Source of the DNA: Methanobacteriota archaeon
Lineage (GTDB): Archaea > Thermoplasmatota > JASEFT01 > JAUWIS01
Assembly: GCA_030605245.1 (NCBI GenBank)
Contig: JAUWIS010000075.1
Span: 1-5,033, forward strand
Reading direction: 5' to 3'
DNA: 5,033 nucleotides
The notes beneath the pieces are model-generated. The model was not told where the DNA came from. It saw only the letters and a program-made list of their open reading frames with translations, and did not search any database. Made by a program: the position numbers and the translations under genes. Of the stretch, positions 1 to 5,010 are shown piece after piece. Position 1 is the stretch's first letter. Every line of letters starts with the position of its first letter.

Positions 1-75
1 CGGCTTGAACGGTACTTCACACTCTTTTCCGCAATCGGCACAAGTTGCCTTGTGCATTTCTCTTGTTCCATACAT
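1..75 (-). CDS. N-terminus of a small CxxC zinc-ribbon protein (partial)
   Basis: The first 25 codons of a gene that leaves the window at position 1. The peptide starts MYGTREMHKATC and continues ADCGKECEVPFKP. Cys12 and Cys15 form a CxxC knuckle, with Cys19 and a VPFKP motif after it. This matches my memory of the short CxxC-x17-CxxC zinc-ribbon family, in which a second CxxC follows about 17 residues later; that half is outside the window. The role is unknown, and zinc binding is inferred from the cysteines. The ATG at 75 is preferred because AGGAG lies 9 nt upstream and a TATA box lies further up. Met7 (position 57) is a possible alternative start. It is on the same strand as ligA but appears to have its own promoter. 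A longer reading frame covering 17-208 on the same strand is in a different frame and is not supported. Confidence 0.72.
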   Translation of the reverse strand, partial: MYGTREMHKATCADCGKECEVPFKP

Positions 76-84
76 TTATATCTT

Positions 85-89
85 CTCCT
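85..89 (-). promoter_or_regulatory. Shine-Dalgarno of the zinc-ribbon gene
   Basis: AGGAG on the minus strand, 9 nt upstream of the ATG at 75. It supports that start and implies a leadered mRNA, unlike ligA and pncC. Confidence 0.55.
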
Positions 90-93
90 ATTT

Positions 94-112
94 TTACCCA
101 CATTTTGGGTAA
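94..112. promoter_or_regulatory. 7-bp perfect inverted repeat near the zinc-ribbon transcription start
   Basis: Arms TTACCCA (94-100) and TGGGTAA (106-112) around a 5-nt centre. With the TATA box at 132-139, the predicted start of transcription falls near 109-110, inside the right arm. This is a typical place for a repressor operator. It could instead be a hairpin at the 5' end of the mRNA just before the Shine-Dalgarno. A further GGGTAA occurs at 167-172, exactly 60 bp from the GGGTAA at 107-112. The repeat is seen directly; regulation is inferred. Confidence 0.4.
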
Positions 113-131
113 TACGTAACTATCATAGGAG

Positions 132-139
132 TATTTATA
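132..139 (-). promoter_or_regulatory. TATA box (box A) of the zinc-ribbon gene
   Basis: Minus-strand TATAAATA, close to the archaeal box A consensus. It predicts a start near 109-110 and a leader of about 34 nt that carries the AGGAG motif. It lies in the 136-bp gap between the ends of the two minus-strand genes, so the zinc-ribbon gene need not depend on ligA read-through. Confidence 0.5.
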
Positions 140-150
140 CCTGTGCATTG

Positions 151-203
151 TAAAAATGACAAAATAGGGTAATGAGCAAAAGTCCAGCATCCATGCATCC
201 TGG
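151..203 (-). terminator. Possible ligA termination region
   Basis: Just after the restored ligA stop, the minus strand has a weak imperfect hairpin (CCAG and CTGG arms, 184-203). Short T-tracts follow: TTTT right after the hairpin, TTTT again, and TTTTT near 152-156. Archaeal intrinsic termination needs mainly T-tracts, but none of these is long, so the call is weak. Confidence 0.25.
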
Positions 204-211
204 TTCATGAT

Positions 212-2205
212 TCATGTAACCAGTTTATCAAACTCTTCCTCAGAAATAATTGTTACTCCTAGTTTTTTTGCCTTCTCATACTTTGAACCCGGCTCTTTTC
301 CTGCAACAACAAAATCAACATTTCTGCTGACAGATGATGTGAAACTTCCCCCCAGTTTCTCAACAATTGATTCTGCCTCAGCCCTTGAGTATTTTTTAGC
401 ATCCCTGTGAAAACAAATCTTTTACCTAAAAGGACATTCAGTTTTTTGATTTTGCTTTCCATGTTCAAACCATTTTTTCCTAATTTCTCTATTATTTCCC
501 TGTTTTTTTCATCCCTGAAGAACAAAACTATTGATTCAGCAACAACACCACCTATTCCCTCTATTTTTTCTATTTCCTCATTTTTTGCATGCATAAGTTC
601 ATCTACTGAGGAAAAATTTTCTGATAAAAGTTTTGCCATATGACGACCGACATGGCGTATGCCTAAACCAAACAAGAGTCTTGAAAACTCGTTTTTCTTG
701 CTTTCCTGTATTTCATCCAGTAAGTTTTGAGCTGATTTTTCACCCAGTCTTTCCAGATTTGCTATTGTGTCAATTTTTAGGTTGTAAAGATCTGAAACAT
801 CCTTAACAATCTGTTGATTCACGAGTTGGTCAATAACAGCAGGACCAAGGCCGTCTATGTTCATGGCATGGCGTGATGCAAAATGGTGAAGAAGGTTTTT
901 AATCTGAGCAGGGCAGGATAAACCAACACATCTTGATGCCGCCTCACCCTCAGGTCTGACAACATCAGAGTTACATACAGGACATTTTTTCAGCATAATG
1001 AATATTTTTTCTTTCCCTGTCCTTTTTTCTTTCACCGGTTTTATAACCTCAGGTATTACCTCACCTGCCTTTTCAATAAAAACAGTATCCCCTATCCTGA
1101 TGTCTTTTCTTTTTATTTCATCCTCATTATGCAGCGTAGCCCTGGAGATCGTTGAGCCTGAAAGTCTCACAGGCACAAGAACGGCAACGGGTGTCAACGC
1201 ACCTGTTCTTCCAACCTGAACCCTGATGTCAATTATTTTTGTTGTAACCCTTTTAGGCGGGAACTTGTAGGCAACAGCCCATCTGGGATTCTTTATTGTG
1301 CTTCCGAGCCTTTTTTGTTGTTCAAGAGAGTTTGCTTTTATGACCATTCCATCTGTTTCATAATCAAGCTCTTCTTTTTTGTTTTCCCATGAATTACAAT
1401 ACATGATTACATCTTCAATGTTTGAGAAAATTTTTATGTGCTGGTTAACCCTTAAAGCCACCTTTTTCATTGCATTCAGGCATTGTGTATGTGTTTTGTA
1501 TTCTCCTGATTTTGTGTAACTAAGTGTGTAAAGGAAAATATCAAGATTTCTTTTTGAAACAACTTTTGCGTCAAGCTGCCGCAACGAGCCTGCTGCAGCA
1601 TTCCTGGGATTTGCGAAAAGAGATTCTTTTTTCTTTGCCCTTTCCTTATTCAAAACGTCAAAACCCTTTTTTGTCATGTAAACCTCACCCCTCACTTCAC
1701 AATTTGCCAAGGGCATTGTTTTAGGAGATAGGTCAAGTTTTAAAGGAACAGATTTTATTGTTCTAATATTTGATGTAATATCATCACCTGTGCTTCCATC
1801 ACCCCTTGTCGCTCCACGCACAAGCACACCGTTCTCATAAACAAGTGCCACACCAAGACCATCAATTTTTAACTCAACAACATAATCAGGATTTCCACCG
1901 CCAAGAAACTTTTTTACCCTTTTATCAAAATCTAATAACTCCTTGGATGAGTATGTGTTGTCAAGTGAAAGCATGGGAATTTTGTGTTTAACAGAGCTGA
2001 ATCCTTCAACGGGCTGACCACTTACTCTCTGGGTTGGTGAATCAGGCGTAACATACTCAGGATGCTCTGACTCAAGTTTTTTTAATTCCTCCATCAGTTT
2101 ATCATACTCGTAATCGGAAATCACAGGATTATTCTCAGCATAGTATTTCCGGTCATGGTATCTGATTTCTTCCCGTAAGTTCAGAATCCTTTTTCTCACA
2201 TCCAT
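212..2205 (-). CDS. ligA: NAD+-dependent DNA ligase LigA, frameshifted in the C-terminal BRCT domain
   Basis: LigA seals 5'-phosphate/3'-OH nicks using NAD+ and releases AMP and NMN. Numbering from Met at 2205: the Ia NMN-binding domain has YY at 21-22 and DYEYD at 31-35. The adenylation domain has KIDG with Lys113 as the AMP-accepting lysine, EVRGE at 170-174, DGMVIK ending at Lys290 and YKFPP with Lys314. The OB fold follows. A four-Cys zinc finger uses Cys408, 411, 426 and 431. Helix-hairpin-helix repeats run to about 560, and BRCT starts near 590. The literal frame breaks after Asn605, with 43 unrelated residues and a stop at 259. Adding one A to the A6 run (392-397 on the plus strand) restores a normal BRCT tail (YSRAEAE, KLGG, NVDFVVAGKEPGSK, KAKKLG) ending at 212. 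The restored protein has 664 aa, normal for LigA. The frame stays open 14 codons upstream to 2247, but 2205 is chosen for homology and because a TATA box lies at -22 to -29, implying leaderless mRNA. Confidence 0.93.
391..397 (-). other. Frameshift site in ligA (A6 run, heptamer A AAA AAT)
   Basis: The minus strand reads CTA AAA AAT in the upstream frame. The intact BRCT frame resumes at the next base as TAC TCA AGG, so a -1 shift here is enough to make full-length LigA. The heptamer fits the X XXY YYZ form of tandem-slippage sites. The only downstream structure I see is a small CTCA/TGAG stem with a 5-nt loop. A homopolymer sequencing error or a genuine one-base deletion explains it equally well or better. 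Confidence 0.8.
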
Positions 2206-2226
2206 AAATAGATAAAAAGGATGTGG

Positions 2227-2234
2227 ATATATAA
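2227..2234 (-). promoter_or_regulatory. TATA box of ligA, leaderless
   Basis: Minus-strand TTATATAT at -29 to -22 relative to the ATG at 2205. This places the transcription start at or beside the start codon. There is no Shine-Dalgarno before the ATG (the upstream bases are pyrimidine-rich), which agrees with leaderless translation. Confidence 0.6.
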
Positions 2235-2251
2235 TTGTTATCATCAAAACA

Positions 2252-2257
2252 TTTAAA
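2252..2257 (+). promoter_or_regulatory. TATA box of the pncC-polX operon, leaderless
   Basis: TTTAAA at -29 to -24 relative to the pncC ATG at 2281, preceded by an A-rich stretch that could serve as the TFB-recognition element. No Shine-Dalgarno is visible. It is 17 bp from the divergent ligA TATA box, so the two promoters share the sequence between them. Confidence 0.55.
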
Positions 2258-2280
2258 CATCAAAAAAAGAATTAACATTT

Positions 2281-2748
2281 ATGCTTGAGGAAGAAATAGG
2301 TAAAATTTTAAAGGAAAAAAAACTAAAGATTGCAACAGCAGAGTCATGCACAGGCGGAGGGCTTGCAAACAGAATAACAGATGTTTCTGGGAGCTCTGAT
2401 TATTTTGAGCGCGGGTTTGTTACATATTCTATCTCAGCGAAACAGGAAAACCTTGGTGTTGACCCTAAAATCATTAAAGAGTTTGGTGTTGTATCAAATG
2501 AAACAGCAGTTGCAATGGCTGACGGTGTGAAAAATGTCAGCAGGGTTGACATAGGTATTGGCATAACAGGTATAGCAGGACCAGCAGGTGGTTCAAAGGA
2601 GAAACCCGTTGGAACAGTATGCATTGCTTTATCAGAAAAAAGAACAATTGTGAAAAGATTCCATTTCAAAGGAAGCAGAACTGAGATAAAAAATAAAGCG
2701 GTTGATGAGGCATTAAAAATGCTTAAAGAATATTTGGTGAATTTATGA
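2281..2748 (+). CDS. pncC: Nicotinamide-nucleotide amidase PncC (stand-alone CinA C-terminal domain)
   Basis: Predicted cytoplasmic enzyme hydrolysing NMN to nicotinate mononucleotide and ammonia in the pyridine nucleotide cycle. At 155 aa it is the stand-alone form, with no N-terminal molybdopterin-binding-like CinA domain. Family motifs in order: TAESCTGG (19-26) with Ser22 as the likely active-site serine; GSSDYFERGFVTYS ending at residue 50, with Tyr49 and Lys54 at expected active-site positions; GVVSNETA (69-76); GITGIAGPAGGS (94-105) then KPVGTV (108-113); and FKGSR (129-133) with conserved Arg133. Family assignment is firm; the residue roles come from memory of E. coli PncC. It is the first gene of a two-gene operon with polX (4-nt overlap) and is divergent from ligA, whose reaction releases NMN, the PncC substrate. 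No truncation is seen. Confidence 0.93.
   Translation: MLEEEIGKILKEKKLKIATAESCTGGGLANRITDVSGSSDYFERGFVTYSISAKQENLGVDPKIIKEFGVVSNETAVAMADGVKNVSRVDIGIGITGIAGPAGGSKEKPVGTVCIALSEKRTIVKRFHFKGSRTEIKNKAVDEALKMLKEYLVNL
2736..2740 (+). promoter_or_regulatory. Shine-Dalgarno GGTGA for polX
   Basis: GGTGA ends 4 nt before the polX ATG and matches the anti-Shine-Dalgarno of archaeal 16S rRNA. It lies inside the last codons of pncC. It supports the start at 2745 and translational coupling through the ATGA overlap. Confidence 0.6.
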
Positions 2749-4463
2749 AGAATTCTGATATCGCAAAATTTTTTTATGAAATTGCATCTATACTTGAGGC
2801 GAAAGAGATTCAGTTTAAACCAATGGCATACAGGAAGGCAGCTATGGCAATAGAAACATGGAATGCAGAGGTTGAAAAAATATACAAAGAAAAAGGTCTC
2901 AAAGGTTTAAAGGAACTCCCTGGTGTCGGTGATGCCATAGCAAAGAAAACATCTGAGATACTTGAAACAGGTAAACTGAAATATCTTGATGATTTAAGGA
3001 AGGATTCACCCAGGGAATTGCTTGATATTGTTTCAATGTATGATATAAGAGCCAAAACCGCATACAAAATCTATAAAGAGCTTGGTGTTAACACAGTTAA
3101 AGACTTAAAAAATGCTGCTGAGTCACACAAGATAAAAGGGATTAAAGGATTGGGTGAGAAAACAGAGGAAAAAATACTGGAAGGAATAAAAAAAATGAAG
3201 GAAGTGAAAGGCAGGATGCTTCTTGGTGTAGCATATCCGGTTGCTGTTGATGTTGTTGAGTCATTAAAGAAATCCGGAGATATAGAAAAAATTAGTATAG
3301 CAGGAAGCCTGAGAAGGAAAAAGGAAACAATTGGCGACATTGACATACTTGTTGTTTCCTCCAAGCCGGAAAAAATCATGAACAGTTTTGTCAGTCTTGA
3401 AAATGTTAAAAAGATACTTGTTAAAGGTAAAACAAAAACATCTGTAATAATAAATGATATTCATGCAGATTTAAGGGTTGTGAGCAAAGAAAGTTTTGGC
3501 TCAGCATTACAATATTTCACTGGAAGCAAGGACCATAACATAAAAATCAGAAGAATAGCATCGGGTAAAGGAATGAAAATATCTGAGTACGGTGTTTTTG
3601 ACAGGAAAACAAATAAAAGAATTGCCGGAAAAACAGAAGAGGAAGTATACAAAATTTTATCCATGCAGTATATTGAGCCTGAGTTAAGAGAAGACAAAGG
3701 TGAAATAGAGGCAGCAATGAAAAACAAGCTTCCGAAACTCATCCATGAAAAAGACATAAAAGGGGATTTTTATGTTCATACTAAAGGGAGTGACGGGGCA
3801 AATACTATTGAGGAGATGGCTAAAGCAGGAATAAAAAAAGGCTATTCATTTATAGCAGTAACAGACCATTCAAAGTCCTTGAAGGTTGCAGGTGGTCTGT
3901 CTGAAAAAGATGTTTTAGAACAGATAAAAAAGATAAAAAATCTAAATAAAAAATATCCAAAATTCAAAATCTTCACTGGAACAGAGGTTGACATTAAAGA
4001 AAATGGTGAACTGGATTTTGATGACTCAACCCTAAAAAAACTTGATGTTGTTATTGTCGGTGTACATTCAAAACTTAAAATGGACAAGAAAACGATGACT
4101 GAAAGAATCATCACTGCTATGGAAAACAAAAATGTTGACATAATAGCCCATCCAACAGGAAGGATTATTGGTAAAAGAGAAGCGTATAAGTTGAACATGG
4201 AGAAAATTCTTGAAGCGGCATCCAAAAACAAAACCTGCCTTGAAATAAACGCATTACCTGATAGACTTGATTTAAACGATATAAACGTAAAGATGGCTAA
4301 GGAAAAAAATGTTAAACTCTGCATTAACACGGATGCGCATAACATTAGCCATTTTGATATGATGAGATACGGTGTTTTCAATGCGCGCAGGGGATGGCTG
4401 ACAAAAAATGATGTGCTTAACACATATTCTGTTGATGAGATAGAAGATTTTTTTGCGAAATAA
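2745..4463 (+). CDS. polX: DNA polymerase X with C-terminal PHP domain
   Basis: A 572-aa family X polymerase fused to a PHP phosphoesterase, the usual PolX length and order. Such enzymes fill short gaps; family members also show 3'-5' exonuclease and AP-endonuclease activity from the PHP domain. The N-terminal 8-kDa-like helical part holds an HhH motif LPGVGDAIA (58-66). The second HhH region reads MYDIRAKTA (98-106) and lacks the usual GVG, and another HhH-like stretch, GIKGLGEKT, is at 132-140. The nucleotidyltransferase has GSLRR (187-191), catalytic Asp198 and Asp200 (GDIDIL), a third carboxylate Asp242 (ADLRVV), and YFTGS (257-261). The PHP domain has H345, TDH (373-375), E414, H441, H469, and D530 with H532 (TDAH). 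The first position of the HxH motif is Tyr343. Thermus thermophilus PolX, as I recall it, has Gln there, so the position is tolerant. The downstream oligo-T tract probably ends the operon. Confidence 0.95.
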   Translation: MKNSDIAKFFYEIASILEAKEIQFKPMAYRKAAMAIETWNAEVEKIYKEKGLKGLKELPGVGDAIAKKTSEILETGKLKYLDDLRKDSPRELLDIVSMYDIRAKTAYKIYKELGVNTVKDLKNAAESHKIKGIKGLGEKTEEKILEGIKKMKEVKGRMLLGVAYPVAVDVVESLKKSGDIEKISIAGSLRRKKETIGDIDILVVSSKPEKIMNSFVSLENVKKILVKGKTKTSVIINDIHADLRVVSKESFGSALQYFTGSKDHNIKIRRIASGKGMKISEYGVFDRKTNKRIAGKTEEEVYKILSMQYIEPELREDKGEIEAAMKNKLPKLIHEKDIKGDFYVHTKGSDGANTIEEMAKAGIKKGYSFIAVTDHSKSLKVAGGLSEKDVLEQIKKIKNLNKKYPKFKIFTGTEVDIKENGELDFDDSTLKKLDVVIVGVHSKLKMDKKTMTERIITAMENKNVDIIAHPTGRIIGKREAYKLNMEKILEAASKNKTCLEINALPDRLDLNDINVKMAKEKNVKLCINTDAHNISHFDMMRYGVFNARRGWLTKNDVLNTYSVDEIEDFFAK

Positions 4464-4468
4464 TCCTG

Positions 4469-4474
4469 TTTTTT
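4469..4474 (+). terminator. Oligo-T terminator after polX
   Basis: Six T residues starting 6 nt after the polX TAA, followed by ATTTCAT. Archaeal RNA polymerase can terminate at such tracts without a hairpin. If read-through occurs, the transcript would enter the hairpin array at 4574. Confidence 0.4.
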
Positions 4475-4573
4475 ATTTCATACTCCCACATCATAGGCTC
4501 TTTTAGATAAACAGATATTTTTCCTTTAGACCATTTAATCCTCAACCTGTTTCCATTCACACCTATCTCCTGA

Positions 4574-4607
4574 ATTTCATGGAAAAGCCAAAGGCTTTTC
4601 CTGAAAT
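4574..4607. repeat. Hairpin unit 1
   Basis: Inner arms GGAAAAGCC (4581-4589) and GGCTTTTCC (4593-4601), loop AAA. Unpaired T at 4580. Outer arms ATTTCA (4574-4579) and TGAAAT (4602-4607). The left outer arm lies partly in PH-like coding sequence. Confidence 0.85.
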
Positions 4608-4645
4608 CTTACGGAAAAAAACCAAAAAGGTTTTTTTCCTAAGAT
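4606..4645. repeat. Hairpin unit 2
   Basis: Inner 11-bp stem of GG, seven A, CC (4613-4623) paired with 4629-4639, loop AAAAA. Unpaired C at 4612. Outer arms ATCTTA (4606-4611) and TAAGAT (4640-4645). It shares two bases with each neighbouring unit. Confidence 0.85.
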
Positions 4646-4676
4646 ATTAGGAATTTGCAAGCAAATTCCGTAATAT
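4644..4676. repeat. Hairpin unit 3
   Basis: Inner arms GGAATTTGC (4650-4658) and GCAAATTCC (4661-4669), loop AA. Unpaired G at 4670, on the opposite side from units 1 and 2. Outer arms ATATTA (4644-4649) and TAATAT (4671-4676). Confidence 0.85.
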
Positions 4677-4712
4677 ATTAGGAAAACGCTTTCAGCGTTT
4701 TCCGTAATATAT
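4673..4712. repeat. Hairpin unit 4
   Basis: Inner arms GGAAAACGC (4681-4689) and GCGTTTTCC (4695-4703), loop TTTCA. Unpaired G at 4704. Outer arms ATATATTA (4673-4680) and TAATATAT (4705-4712). The linker shared with unit 3, TAATATATTA, is itself a perfect palindrome. The right end overlaps the last PH-like codons (GAT ATA). Confidence 0.85.
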
Positions 4713-4941
4713 CAGAGAAAGGGAAATCAAAAAGTTTTATCGGAAGAAGAGATGATTTCCCATAGATTCTTTTATCTGTTAAATAAAGTCTGAGATATGT
4801 TAATCCATACTGCCATCGTGTTTTTATGCTCCCCCATGTTTTTGCATGGAGTATTATGTTTTCGTTTTGTATCTGTTGTTTCATAGCATTACCTTTTGTG
4901 TCTTGCTTATCATTCCTAATCAATTCAACTTTATCATTTTA

Positions 4942-4968
4942 CATCAAATTTCTTTCAGAAATTTGATG
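4942..4968. repeat. Palindrome upstream of the PH-like gene
   Basis: Perfect 11-bp arms CATCAAATTTC (4942-4952) and GAAATTTGATG (4958-4968) around the loop TTTCA, the same loop as hairpin unit 4. It lacks the GGAA/TTCC base and the bulge. It lies 57 nt upstream of the PH-like ATG, so it could also be a regulatory site. Confidence 0.75.
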
Positions 4969-4975
4969 ATACTTT

Positions 4976-5004
4976 GGAATTTACTCGTTTCACTCGTAAA
5001 TTCC
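4976..5004. repeat. Palindrome with GGAATTTAC arms
   Basis: Arms GGAATTTAC (4976-4984) and GTAAATTCC (4996-5004) around an 11-nt centre holding two ACTCG copies. The GGAA/TTCC base and the ATTT run match hairpin unit 3 of the array with one difference per arm. It has no outer flank pairing. It starts 7 bp after the preceding palindrome. Confidence 0.7.
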
Positions 5005-5010
5005 TCATAT

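Larger units (their letters stand above)
4574..4712. repeat. Tandem array of four bulged hairpins with shared flanks
   Basis: Four near-perfect palindromes follow each other without a gap. Each has an inner stem starting GGAA (or GGAAA) and ending TTCC, of 9, 11, 9 and 9 bp, with loops of 3, 5, 2 and 5 nt. Outside each lies one unpaired base and then 6-8 bp of outer pairing. The 10-nt linkers (TGAAATCTTA, TAAGATATTA, TAATATATTA) pair leftward with one hairpin and rightward with the next. Inner stems start at 4581, 4613, 4650 and 4681, so spacing is 31-37 nt. The extra base is on the left in the first two units and on the right in the last two, so the array is symmetric around about 4645. Units differ in sequence, so pairing is kept while sequence varies. 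The array interrupts the PH-like gene. Origin is unknown; REP/BIME-like or MITE-like elements are the nearest known classes. Confidence 0.85.
4417..4884 (-). pseudogene. PH/GRAM-like small protein gene, interrupted by the hairpin array
   Basis: The N-terminal part runs from ATG at 4884 to codon ATA at 4708-4710. It includes ILHAKTWGSI, LYLTDKRIYGKSS and LFDFPFSDI, resembling the early strands of PH/GRAM-like (bPH) domains with their LTDKRI and xPxSDI motifs. The same frame resumes at 4578 with EIQEIGVNGNRLRIKW, then GKISVYLKEPMMWEYEI, as expected for the last strands and C-terminal helix of that fold, and stops at 4417-4419. The two halves are in one frame, but the roughly 129 nt between them are hairpin array with three in-frame stops. 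Joining SDI to (H)EIQEIG gives one continuous domain of about 110 residues. The ATG at 4884 has a weak AGGT 6 nt upstream; a TTG at 4923 is less likely. The 3' end overlaps the polX end by 47 nt in convergent orientation. Function is unknown; the domain call is from pattern only. Confidence 0.6.

Noticed and set aside
17..208. 63-codon minus-strand frame between ligA and the zinc-ribbon gene
   Set aside because: It overlaps the zinc-ribbon gene in a different frame, runs through that gene's TATA box and inverted repeat, and has no family resemblance.
207..643. Two plus-strand open frames opposite the ligA 3' end
   Set aside because: They are antisense to the LigA HhH and BRCT coding regions, are rich in Ser and Phe, and have no recognisable motif or promoter.
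2206..2247. Longer ligA start at 2247 adding 14 residues
   Set aside because: The extra residues are unlike LigA N-termini and their codons run across the TATA box; the Met at 2205 fits both homology and leaderless spacing.
3842..4423. Long (193-codon) open frame on the minus strand inside polX
   Set aside because: It is exactly antisense to the well-conserved PHP domain and its translation is low-complexity, rich in Ser, Phe and Ile. It is a shadow of the codon use of polX.
4574..4712. CRISPR array
   Set aside because: The units are palindromes that differ in sequence, with 10-nt linkers and no identical direct repeats or uniform spacers.
4574..4712. Array translated as an in-frame protein insert, like Rickettsia palindromic elements
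   Set aside because: In the frame of the PH-like gene the linkers give TAA, TAG and TAA. The one long open frame through the array is not in phase with either flank.
4574..4712. Ordinary bidirectional terminator between polX and the convergent gene
   Set aside because: Four stems with conserved bulges and shared flanks go well beyond a terminator, the polX oligo-T tract already lies at 4469, and the array sits inside coding sequence.
4885..4923. TTG start at 4923 for the PH-like gene
   Set aside because: The added 13 residues are polar and not part of the domain; the ATG at 4884 has a weak AGGT upstream and begins right at the domain.
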